Positions 38,162 through 53,900 of a stretch of DNA of 64,000 bases are shown here, in pieces (the stretch's first letter is position 1; every line of letters starts with the position of its first letter). Location of the stretch: NCBI RefSeq assembly GCF_026212465.1, contig NC_080056.1, positions 24,998,673 to 25,062,672 on the forward strand. Direction: 5' to 3'. This DNA comes from Amaranthus tricolor (taxonomy: Eukaryota > Streptophyta > Magnoliopsida > Caryophyllales > Amaranthaceae). The translations under genes were made by a program, and so were the position numbers. Below the pieces are notes generated by a model. That model saw only the letters and a program-made list of their open reading frames with translations. It ran no database searches and was not told the DNA's origin.

Positions 38162-38462
38162 GGTATAAAAATATATAATTTGCTTATATTTTAATGTATC
38201 CTTATTTAATAATTTGATTATGCAAATGAAAGTGCAAAATTTTTGTTATGCAGAAAAAGTTGATGCTGAAGAACAGATAGATGAAGAGATTATTAAGAAG
38301 TTTGAAAGTTTTGAATACACTATTCAGTTGAAGAGATAGATGAAGAGATTATTAAGAATAGATAGATGAAGAGATAGATGAAGAGACTATTTATTTAGAA
38401 ATTTGAAAGTTTTGAATACACTATTCTGTTGTAATTTGATACTTTGTTGTGATTAAAAGTTA

Positions 38463-41413
38463 CTATGACAATGTATAGCTACTGTCTTCCCTTTTGTAAG
38501 TTTGAACAGCATGTTCCCTCAAAAAAACTGTTCCCTCAAAAAATAGCATGTTCAATATTGGACACTGGAAATCAACTGTTCCCTCAAAAAACAGCATGTT
38601 CATCATCATGAATACATCACTTTCAATGTTAGTCCTAGCAGTCGTTTTCCAATCAGTGGGAACTCGTTCCATTTTCCATAATGGAATAACATCAGTAGCT
38701 TGCATCTTATCATCAAAAATTGTTGACAGCAAATCTTTCTATAAAAGTTTCATTTAAATATTTATTAATAAATATTTCATAATCTTAGCAACATAGGCAA
38801 AAGGTTTTTCAGGATAATAAAATGCTACACATACCATAGTGTCACCTAGCTTTCTAATTTCTTCTTCTGAAATAGAAGTATGGTTCACATTGTCAATCCA
38901 TTGAACTATTCTTAACTTCATATTCAGAAGAAGTAAGAAGTACTGACTGCCCTTCAGTATCGGAACAACAATCTATATATTATATATCACTGAATTCAAT
39001 AAACATATCTAAAAAAAGTGACTGCACAAGTACTAACTACCTATTAGTAGCTATAATAACTAAAATAGTGACTATATAAGTCAATCAATCATTAAAAAAA
39101 TATCTTACCAGATCAAACTTAGACAAATCAACTTGGTTGAAATCCACCCATTTGACCCAAGAATCATAAATTAAATCAATTTGTTGAGAACCAACTTTAT
39201 TATTAAAATCCAACAAAGCAAGCTGTAAAAATAAACAATGAAATAACTAAAAATAGTTCAAAATAAAAGAAAAGTTAATTTAGAATAAAAATGACAAAAA
39301 ACGTACACTAGAACTAGCACTAAAAAAGAACTTTTTGGAAGATTGCTTGTTCTTTTCATTTTCATTGAGTAATAGACACCAGCAATCCACAACACTAACA
39401 TGAGTGCACTTTGAGGGATCCCCTAGAGTATAAAACTCTTCCCTTTGAATTGTCAAATAGTCGTCATAATTCACAACCAATTCACTGTCAAATAAAATAA
39501 TAAAATAAATATAATAAAAAACAAAAATCATGAAAAACAAAAACAAAAAAACAAGACTCACCTATTGTCGAAACATTTATCAAAAACAAAACAATAGTCA
39601 ACTGATTCTTGAAGCAAAGAACCAAGAGTTCTCACGTATTTTTTGTTTGATTTCATTAGATGTGAAACATACGTAAATTTGTCATTCACACCTCTTAAAG
39701 GAATGGAACACTTTGCCCTAGAAGCAACTCACATATTTCCTACAAAAATAAGTAAAGATAAAAGTTAAATGTTGTTCAAAAGAAAGTAACTATGACATTA
39801 TAAAAAAAATACTACGTTATGATTATTTTCCAAAAGTGAATGCTACTATGTTCTTAGAAAAAGATACTATGTTATCATTAAAAGTTACTATGACTGTGTA
39901 TAGCTACTGTGTTCTGTTTTGAAATTTTGAAAAATATTTGTTGCAAAAGTGAATGCTACTATGTTCTTAAAAAAAGATACTATGTTGTGATTAAAAGTTA
40001 CTATGACTATGTATAGCTACTGTGTTCTGTTTTGAAAATTTGAAAAATCTTTGTTGCAAAAGTGAATGCTACTGTCTTCAAAAAAAATATTTGTTATTAT
40101 TAAAAAATATAATGTTGAAGGCAACATAAATAAGTAAGATTATACTTACATCCCCAGCTAATCGGCGTATATCAGAATTACGCATTGCATTCGAAGGCAA
40201 CTGAAACTCAATTTTATCATCGTCTTGCACTGTTTGATCTCTGAAGGGTTCTTCTTTTACACTTGGTTGTCCAATATCAACGTGGTTCACCTTTAACCCA
40301 ACAGCTTGACCAAACTCAAAAACCATCGTCTCACTCACAGGATATGTACTCAAAATGATACCATTTCCAAAATGGTTAGCAGACATTTCCTCCTTAATTC
40401 TTTTTGACACATCCTTATCAGTCCAATGAGAGATAAGAGGTAAAGAGGATGGCAAAGAGATATTCTTGAATTTCCAACGATGAAAATAAATAATTTCCAA
40501 CAAAACAATGCATCCAGGAAAAAATTGCAACTTTCCTTTACGGTATCTAACTGCAGAATCACAAAACTGATCAAGAACATACTTACACCAATTAAAAGTA
40601 CTAATCTTATTCGGATCTACTATAGACTTTACAATCTTAAGATCTATTGTTTTGTTTTGTGTAGGGGCTAAGAAAGAAGAAATAGCATGCAAAACAAAAG
40701 GTTGCTTGAACTCATCCCCACCATCAGTCATCTTAGGGATCATTCGTTCAAGCAATTCTAAGGGAATTGCTGCATTCCTATCTTCAAAACCAAAAAAAGA
40801 TCTAAATTCTTGTTTCAAGGGAAAATCAGGATTATACTTGTTCGCACACCTTAAAACTAATTCTACATTATTTTTTGGGTTCAGAGGTAGACAAAAAAAT
40901 CATATACATCATGTTCAGAAATTGAAAAGCACTTCAAAGAGTCTATGGAAAACATACAACTACCGGGATCAAAACAATCTACAAGCCAACCAAGCATTCC
41001 AGATGGATTTCTACATAACTTTAAACTAAGAAGGCCCCCAAACCCAATCTCTCTCACTGAAATTTTTTGTTTCTCAGTGAATCCCTTCATCAATTTGATC
41101 AATTGAGAAGGTCTACTTTTTGTTTGAAATGTAGATTTCAACCCGCAACAACAAAAAAAATATACAATGTTCTTTGAAAGAGATACTATGTTATCAATAA
41201 AGGATACTATGACTATGAATTATTACAATGTTGATGACCTGGAATACTTTGTTGGAATTAAAATGTTATCAATAAAGGATAAATTTACCTTACAGACCTT
41301 TGTAGTACATTGTCAGTTTCCTCAGCTCTTCTCTTTCTTGTGTTGGAATTCAAATGTAAATTAGAAGTGGAGGGAATATCAACTGGAATACTGCGACCTC
41401 TTGTTTTTGCCAT
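38463..41413 (-). pseudogene. Ulp1/SUMO-protease-like gene carried by the MULE, seven exons
   Basis: Exon model from splice signals: 41413-41289 (MAKTRGRSIPVDIPS), about 41125-40150, about 39740-39562, 39484-39307, 39222-39109, 38972-38835, 38738 to about 38500. Exons 4 to 7 join in frame without a stop. The N-terminal part (VREIGFGGLLSLKLCRNPSG, GWLVDCFDP, SISEHDVYDFF) matches the domain that precedes Ulp1 in many plant transposon proteins. The later part has LTIQREEFYTL, VPILKGSQYFLLLLNMK, WIDN and ESDVFMMMNM, laid out like the C48 peptidase fold. At the expected catalytic His there is Gln (GSQYF), and at the expected DCGVF there is ESDVF. A one-base loss near 40893 and an unclear exon 3 start are further damage. 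Its role in transposition is unknown. Confidence 0.7.
39780..40085 (+). repeat. Second 113-bp repeat array, in an intron of the Ulp1-like gene
   Basis: GTGAATG at 39836, 39949 and 40062 gives the same 113-bp period and sequence as 35025-35930, in the same orientation. Further single pieces lie near 38450-38500 and 41170-41290. Confidence 0.92.
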
Positions 41414-42225
41414 GACAACTAAAAAAAAGTGTGACAATCGAAGTTGAAGTCATCATCATAAAAGATTTTAAATCACATAATTAAACCAAATGAAAAACCC
41501 TAAAAATCAAATACCAGAATAATACTCAAATATCAGAATAAAAATCAAAATGTCGAGAATAAAAATCAAAACCGAAGAAAATAAACCCTTAAATCAATGA
41601 CAAACTAATAAAACACTACAAAAACAAAAGAATAATCTAAGAACGGTTGGGTATAATGGACGAAGCTTAAAAAAACAAAATAAACCCTAAAATCGAAGCT
41701 TAAAAAAGCCTAAAAAAACTCAAAAAAAAACACAATAATCACAAACCAGATCAATAATGGACGAACCATGAGAAAACTGAGAAGATAAAACGCAAAAGAA
41801 CGGTTGAGTTTTATATACTAATTCAATAACTGAAACAACAACACAAAATAAGCAAAAATGTAGACATTGTTGAGTTTTATTGAAGAAATACCTGAAATAA
41901 ATTCGAAGAACGATTGAAGAATAATGAAAATGTCGAGATTCAAACGAAAATTTTAAGTGTTAAAGATGCAAACGAAATTCTTGAGGATGGAACGGGAGGA
42001 AAATGTCGAGAAAGTAAAGCAGGAGAGAGAAAAAAAAAAAGCTTCTTTATATATTGAACCGGTTAATCAATAAAAACCGGTTCATATTACATGAAAAAAG
42101 CAAAATGAACCGCGTGCAACTATCAAATTAAAACAAATTAAATCTGTCCGTTGATCAAAAAAATGAATGCTTTAGATTACTTCTTAACTTTCTCATTTTG
42201 AGACCTCTTCTCATTTGATCCTAAA

Positions 42226-43522
<1,297 letters not shown>

Positions 43523-44226
43523 TTCATCATCATCATCCTACCCAGTGTGTCCCGCTCATAAAAAAGCTATGGACAGGGTCTGGGGAGGGAAGGACGGCGG
43601 CAACTCATACCCATAAAGGAGAGCGCGACCAAAGGAGTCCCCTGACTCGAGAAAGATAAGGAGACGTAGCTACACGGGAATGATAAATTAAATGCATATA
43701 AATAAATTAAATAGGTAGAACCAACTACAAGAAAAGAAAACAAAAACTAATAATAAGAAACGAGAGAAGCAAGATGGCAAGAACACCAAAAGGTAAACTA
43801 AGAGGACATCAGTAGTCTAAAACATGAATATGACCTCCAACTACCCATATCCCTAATCAAGCCCTCAGAGAGGTTTATCTCATCATGTAAGTCAACTTTT
43901 ATTTGCTCATCCCAAGTTCTCTGGGTCTTCCTCGACTCCTCTTACCCTCTACTATAATGCTTTCTACTCTCCTCATAGGGGCGGCGAAAGTTTTTCTCTG
44001 CATATGTTCAAACCACCTCAATCTATTTTCGCGCATTTTTCCAGAAATAAAGGATACCCCTAGTTTGTCCCTAAACTATTGGTTTCTAATTCGATTCATC
44101 AATGCGTGCCTACACATCCACCTCAGCATACGCATCTCTGTAACTTCCATCTTATGTTCAAAAATCTTCTTTACAGGCCAACATTCGCTCCCATATAGTA
44201 GAGCAGGTCTGATTGCCGCCCGGTAG
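43523..44226 (-). mobile_element. 5'-truncated RTE-type LINE, 3' end
   Basis: On the minus strand, from 44226, the translation begins with a stretch like RTE reverse transcriptase ends: RPALLYGSECWPVKK, EVTEMRMLRWMCRHA, RENRLRWFEHMQRK and RSRGRPREL, with stops. A 3' UTR and a (GATGAT)n tail at 43524-43537 follow, as usual for plant RTE elements. A 40-bp piece (CTGTAACTTCCATCTTATG) is repeated about 115 bp away near 44255. Confidence 0.82.
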
Positions 44227-44914
44227 AATTTTTCTTTTAATTTGCTTGGGGATTTCTGTAACTTTCATCTTATGTTCAAAAATTTTCTTTAAAAAAATGA
44301 CATTATACCTAAAAGAACGATTAAAACAAATCGTTCGAATAACAATAATAGAATTGAGAGCTAGAGAGAGAGGAAGAAAATTAAAGTTGCTTACAATGGG
44401 GAGAATGGAGATGAACGAATTATGAAGAGTGAGTAATTGAAAGCAAGAGGGAGAGGGAAATAAAAGTCGAACAATTGTTTCGATACCTATGTAATCACAC
44501 GCGTTTACTATTTTGTTGCTTCATTATTTTTCAAAAAAAAAAATTTAAAAATTGGGTCAGCACAAATTAAGAGGGTTCTAACAAAACGGTTTCAAGTAAC
44601 AATTATTGTAAAGTTAATCTCTTTGGTTGTGCCCCAAACAATTCTATTTAAGTGGAGCAAGCCTAAAAGAAGACACAACGTACCAGAATGCTAGCAATAG
44701 CAATTGAACACACAAAATCAAGAAGCATAAAAGAGCTTCTCATATATGCAGAATTCAGTTATATATACAAGTTAAATAAAGCCTTACCATCGTCACAATC
44801 AATTTAAAACATCAAAATAGCATCTAATAATTAACATAGAATAACAAGATGTCTACGAGCATGAGTTCCTCTTTCTTCCACGGGAAAAATTTAGCATCTC
44901 CATCCAACTTTTCT
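44227..44914. other. Downstream region of XRCC4
   Basis: AT-rich. The 3' UTR of the minus-strand XRCC4 gene should occupy the part nearest 44914. No other feature seen. Confidence 0.45.
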
Positions 44915-47900
44915 TTACTGTTCATCAGATTCAGTATGATATGGTTCGGTTCCATCAGTAGAGACATCGTCTTCCTCATGAAGCAGCTTCCCTTTAGCTT
45001 CTAGCTTAGAAATACGATCACGAAGCTCTCTCAATTTTGCCTTCTTTGAGTTCAAGACGTTCACAAACTGAATAAAGATTGTCCAAAATAAATAAGTAAA
45101 ACATAATAAATGGAGCCTTTTCTACTTAAACAATTTTAATGCGCAAAAGACTTCCAAAAATCTCAAAGACGGATTTTAGGTTGCTAATCCAGGATATGCT
45201 GGAGTGGGAATGGGTTTTTCTCCCTTCATAGAGGAGGAATCATATTTGTGATAGTTCAGTATACTCTCATTCAAAACAGTAGAACATAAGACTTAAAATA
45301 CCTTTGCATATACTTCTGATTCAAACTCTTGTTTTTCAGTGATCAACTTTTCACTTTGCACTAAACATTTCTGAGTTTCTTCTTTCAACTGCTCAAATGC
45401 CTCTGTCTTTTTGATAACTTCTTCCTGTTACATTCAACCATAAAAAGATTTTATGGAAATGCTCTGTGCCCAATAGCAAAAAAAAAACAAAAAAAAAAAA
45501 GAAAACACACGAGAAAGAAATGTGTAGATAATTCACATGCAAATAAATTTTTTCTGAACTTTGTTTAACTTCAGGTCGGAATTTAGAAAGTCGCTTCCCA
45601 TTTCTCAAGCAATCCAAATTACACAGTGAAATACAAAAATCATAAATACTTTGCATAGCTTTACTACTTGATTAGATCCAGTGAAATGTTCAATAACAAT
45701 GATCATATGTTGATCCTGGCTGAAATCCCGAGATCATTTTAGCTGTTTTATATTATTAGAGATTCCTTTTGTATACTTCTCAGTCTCAACTCTTAAGGGT
45801 GTTCATCATTAGAGGTCCTGACTGTAATGTTCAATTACAATGATCATATGTTGATCCGGTCAAAATCCTTGAGATTCCTTTTGAGTAATACCCAAGCACC
45901 CATTACAACGATAATGTCAAAAAAACATTTTCACAATAAACCAGCATTACTCGAGAAGCAAAATAATTTACACTAACACGTATGCATTACTTTTCGTAAA
46001 TTACATTGACCGTGAAATATAATGTTGTAATGTATTTATATATTTTCTTTTGGCAAGTAATGTATTTTTATAATGATATACATCACTGTATATAATGTTG
46101 TAATGCATTTTTACCGCAACATATGATGAGGCCTTGAATTTATATAATAATTCACACAATAAGAAAATCACGTAATTATATAAAGCCCCTTTAGTGGCAT
46201 TCGGATAATATGATGATGTGCTGTATTTGTATGATTGGATATGATCTCAAAAACTTGAGGAATACACTTTTGTCGTTTCCAAGGGCTAATGGGCCAAAAT
46301 TAACTCCAAGTACTTGAGAGCTTCAAATGGCATGAATCCTTAAACCAAGATTACAAAGTACTACAGCTTAGGTAGCCAGCATGGAAAAGGCCCGAGTCAG
46401 AGTATGGTATTCTGTATTCATCCTAAATGCAAGCACGTAAGCAGCTTGCATTAAGTCGCCTGCTCCATGTCATTAGAGGAGACTAAGCATTAAGTCTTCC
46501 ATTTGGTCAACAAACGCTTTCAGCATCCTAGTTTCTAACATGGTTTAACTAGTATTTACCTTCGCAAATGGGTAAAAGTATTTTTGCCACGCCTTTGTCA
46601 TGAATAGGAAAAAAAATGCAAAGCAACTCAACATGATCCACACGTGAGCATAATAATCTACCATTGTCACAGGTTGTTAATCGCCATTCTGCCTGAAGCA
46701 TGCCAAGTATTATGCAAATAAGTGGTAGACATAGCATCACACTCCATGTATTTTTACATGTGGGTTTGCAGTGCAGCCTTATCTGTTGAGGACAAAAACG
46801 CAGGCTAAGCAGTAAGCACGGGTCGAGCGAGTTCAGAGGACAATGTTTGAATCCTCACAAATATGAATGGAAGGGGGAGGAATAACAAGTGTGAACTAGA
46901 TAGCTTCAAAACTAACACAGAAAACACAACAGTTGCATCTAAAACTAATACCAGGCCACGTGGAAGAGTCAACAACATGTAACAAGTATATTATGAGGCT
47001 CAATAAACATATGTTACTAGGACACAAGGGCCGTCGGATCATACGTACAAGATGGCTTATTGCACAAAGCCCTAAATTTTTGAGGGCCCAATTAATTTAG
47101 TTAAACTTAATATTAGCTTAAATTGTACTGAAATAAAAATTTTACAATTATAGTAAAGTAATGACCTTGTGGTGTTTTTTCTTAAAAGTATTTTATAACA
47201 AATTTATTCAAGTTGTAAATTTGTTATTCGGGGCCTAAATTATACAATTTGAACCTTCCAGGTGTCCAACACGCTGCCGTTGACTCGACAATGCTTGAAA
47301 TTATTGGACAGACATTGGGACATTGTTCGAATTTCGGATACATACACAAACACACGGCAATGAGCATATTCAAAAAATACTTCTGAATTATAACAGTAAA
47401 CATTAATATGCCTTCTCCAGGTTTTCCGCGTTCACGAATGCAATGGCCTGACCATTTGTTATGGTGGCAACCAGCAGCTGATATTCACAGAAACATAAGA
47501 AAAGATAAAGAAGAATTTAGAGATAATTACAGAAGGAAGAAAGAATAGAGAGGTGGAATGCTTGTATTATGTATTAGAGAACATTGTGGTCCCTCGAGCT
47601 CTTCAATTGGCTCGATAACTCCTACGGTACAAGACCCTTTTCATACTACAAGCATGAAGGAAATCTAATTCCCCCCTCCACTATATATAATACGTACTGT
47701 ATTCTAGAATACTTCAAAAAGTACAGCTCAACAATTTGTAACAGACTGCAAACAGCATCTTTTTAGTTAAAAAAGTAAATGAAATGCATAACAGAATTTG
47801 TTAGTTTTCATTCCTCCTTTTCCTTGAGTATGTGTGCTTAATAGCGAGCTTGGGCTGATCTCCATCCATGACAATACCCGCCCCAACGAGAGACACCTTG

Positions 47901-50900
47901 TCCTCAAGGTGGAAGTCTGGAAATAGTGCTGCAATGTTGCTATAATGCTCCCAGGTGGCGTCTGACTTGACACTGAACTTGTGCTGCTGTCATGGGCTCA
48001 GTTGGAGCTTTTCGAATACCCAGCACTTCTGCAGGTTCAACTATCAACTCTAATGCTGAGGATAGTTGAGTAGGTAGGGCAGTTGGATTTAAGGTCCCTC
48101 CATCAGCCAGTTTGAGCTGCGAAACATGAAAGACCGGATGAATTTTGCTTTCAGCTGGAAGGAGTAATTTGTAGGCGACAACCCCCACTCTAGCTTCAAC
48201 TTCATAAGGCCCAAAGAAACGTGCGGAAAGTTTATCACAAGGTCGTCGAGCCTAGGATTGTTGGTGGTATGGTTAAAGCTTCAAATACACCAAATCCACC
48301 ACCTCAAAGGAAACTTCGCGTCTCTTCCTATCCGCCCATTTTTTCCATACGATTTTGAGCTTGAAGTAAGTGAAAGTTCAAATCATCGAGGATCGCATCG
48401 CGCTCCCGCAACAATTGATCCAACCTATCAACTGGAGTGGTATTATTTCCCAAGCGTATTAATGAAGGTGGAGAACGATCATAAAGAGCCTTGAAAGGAG
48501 ACATATTGATGGACATGTGTGGAGCGGTATTGCAGCAATACTCCGCCCAATGAAGCCATTTAGCCCATTGTCTGGGTTGCCCATTGATAAAGCAACGTAG
48601 GTAGATCTCCAAGGCTTGGTTCACTATTTCTCTTTGGCTATCCGTCTGGGGGTGGTAAGCGGTGCTCCGTGACAAAACAGTACCTTGCAAACGGAAGAGC
48701 TCAGACCAAAAATGACTCATGAAAATCTTATCCCGATCGGAGATAATGGAGGATGGAAAAACATGCAAGCGAACCACTTTACTAACAAAAACAGCAGCTA
48801 CGAAAGTGGCATTAAAAGGATGTTTGAGTCCGATAAAGTGAGCAAATTTGGTTAAGCGATCCACAACCACCAACACAATATCATATCCTCCGGACTTCGG
48901 TAGGGCCTCCCCAAAATCCATTGTGATGTCTTCCCAAACCTGAGCGGAATAGGCAAGGGTTGGAGTAGGCCAGCGGGCTGTTGATGGGAGGCCTTCTGTT
49001 GTTGACAAATGGTAAATTTGCGGACGAACTGAGTTACTGTTTTCCTTATGCCCTCCCAAAACCAATCTTCGGCTAATCGGAGATAAGTTTTATATTCGTC
49101 GTTTTGGCCTCCTATCGCCTTGGTATGATATTCAACAATTTATCCACCAAGGGGGAGGCAGCAGGGATAGCTACTCTTCCTTTGTACAATAAGAAGTTAT
49201 GGTGCAATGTAAAGCCAGCCACCTCTCTTCCATTGTCTTGTTATTCAGTGCATATCCGCCCCAACATCTTATCTTTCCGGACTTCGAGTCGTAGTGAATC
49301 CCAATCAACCCAACAAGTCGATATGATGGCATTAAATTGCAACTGGTAAATGTGTGGATGGCGAGATAAAGCGTCTGCGACTTTATTGGTGATCCCAAGT
49401 CTAAACTGCACCTCGAAGTCGTACCCAAGTAGCTTACTGACCCATTTCTGGTACTCCGCGAAAATTCCCGCTGTTCCATGATAAATCGTAAATTGCGCTG
49501 ATCAGTCCACACCACGAAATGTCGCCCAATCAAGTAATGTCTCCATTTTTGAACCGCCAAAACAATGGCCATTAATTCTTTCTCGTAAATGGACTTGGCT
49601 TGCCCTGTACACCTAATGCCTTGCTAAAATAAGCGATGGGATGCTTATTTTGTGAGAGAACAGCTCCCAATCCCTTCCCCAAAGCGTCTGCTTCCACCAC
49701 AAAAGGAATAGAGAAATTCGGAATAGCTAAAACGGGGGCAGTGAGCATTACCGATTTCAGCTGCTCAAATGCTGCTGTGGCGGTGTCATTCCAGTTGAAA
49801 TTGTCTTTTTTGAGTTGCGTTAGAGGAGCTACTAGCTGAGCATAATGATGAATGAATCGACGATAGTACCCCGTTAGGCCCAAAAAACCCTGAAGCTCCT
49901 TCAAATTTTGTGGTTTCGACCATTCTTGCATTGCTCGAACTTTCTCCGCGTCCACGGCTACACTGGCTCTAGAAACAATATGGCTTAAATATGCCACCTG
50001 AGTTTGCCCAATCACACATTTCTTGGCATTGGCGTACAACTGATGTTGTGCTAGTAACCCCAAAACCTCCGAAAAATGTTGAGCATGTTCTTCTAAAGAG
50101 GAGTTGTATATCAGGATATCATCAAAAAAAACCAACACGAACCGACGGAGAAAGGGTTTAAAAATCTCATTTATCAGAGATTGGAAAGTGGTGGGGGCAT
50201 TGGTAAGCCCTAAGGGCATGACGAGGAACTCGTAATGGCCCTCATGCGCTCTAAACGCAGTTTTATGTACATCCTCCTCCTTCATCTGAATTTAATGATA
50301 ACCGGCCTTCAAATCCAATTCAGATACACCATTGCACCACAAGTTCATCTAATAATTCTTCATGGCTGGGATTGGAAATTTATTGGCCACCGTTTCCTTG
50401 TTCAAAGCTCTATAGTCAATACAAAATCGCCATGATCCATCCATCTTTTTCACTAGTAGGACTAGGCTGGAAAAGGGACTCCGAGAAGGCTGTATGATAC
50501 CAACGTGTAACATGTCCGCCACTAATCTCTCAATTTCTGCCTTCTGGATGTGCGAGTATCGGTAAGGTCGTACACTAACCGGGTTAGACGCACTCTTAGT
50601 GTAATTTAATGTTGTTTAGAGCGCAAGGGAGATAGCCCTGATGGCATCTTGAGTACTCCTGCAAATTGCTGTGTAACGATTTGCAATGGTTGCGGTATAT
50701 TAAGCGGCATCTCCAAGGCTGCTTCATTTTCCTCTCCTGTTAGGCTGGTTAACTCGATTAGCACTCCTCCCCCTATTTTCCTGATCACTTTCATCATTGA
50801 TTTGAGCGTGACCTTGGATCATTTTAGAGACAGATCACCTCGCAATATCACCTTACTCCCATTCCACACAAACTGCATTAAGGGATGTTTCCAGTTGGCG

Positions 50901-53900
50901 GAAATAGTCCCCAACTTTGCCAACCATTCGATGCCCAAAATTACATCCGAATGTCCGAGTTTGAGGGGTAAAAATTTTCAGTAATGCAAATGACCCCAAA
51001 TTCAATTCCACTTCCTTACACCGCCCTTTCCCATTGCGAGTTTCCCTAGTACCTAGCGTCGCTCCGAACTCCTCGGTGGGCTCAACCAGAATATCTAATT
51101 TTCAAACAATTTCGAGTGAGATAAAATTATGGGTGGCTCCAGGGCCTATCATGACCACTACCTTACTTCCCTTGATTTTCCCCTAAAGTTTCATGGTTCT
51201 AGAGTTATCAATGCCCACCACCAAATTAAGTGAAATACCCATCGGCCCTAGTTCCCAGTCGTCTCCCTATTCTTCGTCCTCCTCCATCTCTCCTTCCTCC
51301 TCTTCGCAATCTCCTATAATCAGAACACTCAGTTCCTTCCTCTTGCACGCGTGCCCAACTCGCCACTTCTCATCACATCTAAAACATAAGCGCTTCGACT
51401 TCCGATCTTAGAATTCCCGATCAGTTAAACGGCGGGTGTTGTCGTGGGTTGGGTTGCAATGGGAATTTGGGTGGTATGTGTTTTGGCTTGTGTTTCGGGG
51501 GTTGTTTGGGGTGTAATGGGGTTAGTTTATTTTTGTGGATCACTGGTTGTGGGTTGTGTTTTGGGTAAGTATAATTTTTCTGAGGGTATATAGGTAAATT
51601 CCGGCCAGGCCCATTTGAGTTGTATAATAACCCTAGAGCACACAATTTCTCCTCAATCCTCACGGCCCAATCTAACGCCTCATCCATATTTGCAGGTTCC
51701 ATAAGCCTCAGTTGAATTTGTATTTTCCACTCCAAACCCTTGATGAAGTTTGCCAATAAACATGATTCACTCACCTCTTCTTCTAGATTGGAAGCAAAGT
51801 GAATGAATCGCTTCTCATATTCCTCGACTCCTCCTTCTTATTGCACACTCATCCATTGCTCCATGAGAGAACCACCTTTTCGCCCTCGAAAATGCCTTAA
51901 TAACATTCTCTTCAACGTCCTCCAATTCGTGATCGATCTCCTTTTATTTTCCCATTGGAAAGAAGCTAGAGCATCTGCCTCCAGTCCCATACTCGCTGCT
52001 CCGATTTTTTCAATTTCAGACAATTGATACACCTCAAAATATCTCTACAACTTGTTGACCCACCCATCCGGATCTTCGCCTGAGAAAATTGGGAAATCCA
52101 ATTTGCGAATTTTCCATTGAGATCTGTCAGCATTCCGTTCCATGGAATGTCGTAATTCCTCCTAGTACTTGAGTTCCTCCACTTCTTTTTGTCGGTTCTG
52201 CTCTACCTCCGATCTTTCATGGTTGATATTAGAATTACTCTGTGGTGTCTCTTTAGTACTCACCGTCATCTTGGTACTTATATTTTTCACCTCAGCCATA
52301 AGCATGGTCATCACCGCCTTTAGGTCTCTTTGTCTCTTGGTGCAATCATCCAACCTTTTATTCTGCTCTATAGCTACTTGAGACTGAGATTGCTCAAAGT
52401 ATTTTTTAAGTTCACTGAATCATTCCTCCATAGACTCCTTCAACTCAGGGATCTCACCTTGCAAGGCTGCTACAGTTTCCTCCAGAGTTTCCAATCGGTT
52501 TGCTTGTGTGGGAGGCATGATCGTCTATGCTCTGCTACCACTGTTATGGTGGCAACCAACAGCTAATATTCACAGAAACAAAAGAAAAGAGAAAGAAGAG
52601 TTTAGAGATAATTGCAGAAGGAAGAAAGACGAATAGAGAGGTGGAATGCTTGTATTATGTATTAGAGAATGTTGTGTTCCTTTGAGCTCTTCAAGTGGCT
52701 CGATAATTCCTACGGTAGAAGACCCTGTTGATACTACAAGCACGAAGGAAATCTAATTCCCCCCCTCCACTATATAGAATACGTACTGTATTCTAGAATA
52801 CTTCTAAAAGTACAGCTCAGCAATTTGTAACAGACTACAAACAACATCTAATCTGTTAAAAAATTAAATGAAATGCATGTTAGTTTTTATTCCTCCTTTT
52901 CCTTGAGTATGTGTGCTTAATAGCGGGCTTGGGCTGATCTCCATCCATGACACCATTCTCCATGTTGCCTCCTCTTGCTTTCTCCTTCTCACTCCTTTAC
53001 TCTTTCTACTCCTCTCTAATGAAAGCCTAAAGTGTTCAAGTTCACCATGGATCACATGTTTGTGTCCATGTTTTCTCTTGTTGGCACGGGTACTGCTAGA
53101 TTTTTGAAATGTTCGAGTAACACAACTAAAACCAAGCATGTTAGGCCATAGGCGTTAAAAAGCACATATCAACAAGTCGTGAGGCGTAGCCGTCAAATGT
53201 CAGCGGTTTAATAAGACTAGGCGAGGCGATTGCTCTAGGCTAAGTAATAAAAGTGTGGGCGATTAAGTGCAAGCATCTTTGGATTTAGACCCAAAAGAAA
53301 CTCGTGTAATGAATTGCTACAAGATTGTGGCACCAGTCGCCCCCCAACACCGATGAGTTGTAATTTATTTCTTGTTTTCAATTACTTTATCCTCCCTTCT
53401 TCACTTCTTTGCTCTTCTTTTCTTCTTTAAATCATTTATATTCTTCTCTGTTTCTCTTTTTTTTCCACCTTATTTCTCTTTGATTGTTTATTCTATTCTT
53501 TTAGGTTTAAATTTTTTCCTTGGCAACTCACACCTGAAGTCTAGTGCCTTCCCCTGAGTCTACTATGGGGCCCTTAGCACCTTAAGGCGCCTCATGTTTT
53601 ATATTACTAAGATATCCACCATTTTAGGTGCTAGTTGCTCCACCAAAAGTTTAATACAAAAACATCTAAGCCACCTCCTATTTGTATGATATTAAGTAAC
53701 CCTCTCAATGGGACTATTAACCATCCTTTGATAAGTGCATACAAGTAACCAATTCCATGTTTAATTGAGCTAAAATACCACCACTACAGTTTCCTAGGAA
53801 AAGAGGTTGCTTGTATTTTCTAGGAAAAAAGGATATAGAGCTCAACTTTTATATTCAAGTCTAATGCATAAGCACTTTGGCCAACAAGAGGGATCCATTA

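Larger units (their letters stand above)
47457..52952 (-). mobile_element. Gypsy-C: full-length Ty3/Gypsy chromovirus inside XRCC4 intron 3
   Basis: Two LTRs, 47457-47873 and 52542-52952, begin TGTTATGGTGGCAACC and end CATCCATGACA on the plus strand. A perfect 5-bp target duplication CCATT flanks the element (47452-47456 and 52953-52957). The minus-strand primer site GTGGTAGCAGAGC follows the right LTR. Order gag, protease, RT, RNase H, integrase, chromodomain. LTRs differ at roughly 6-8% by eye. Multiple stops and shifts make it defective. Confidence 0.96.
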
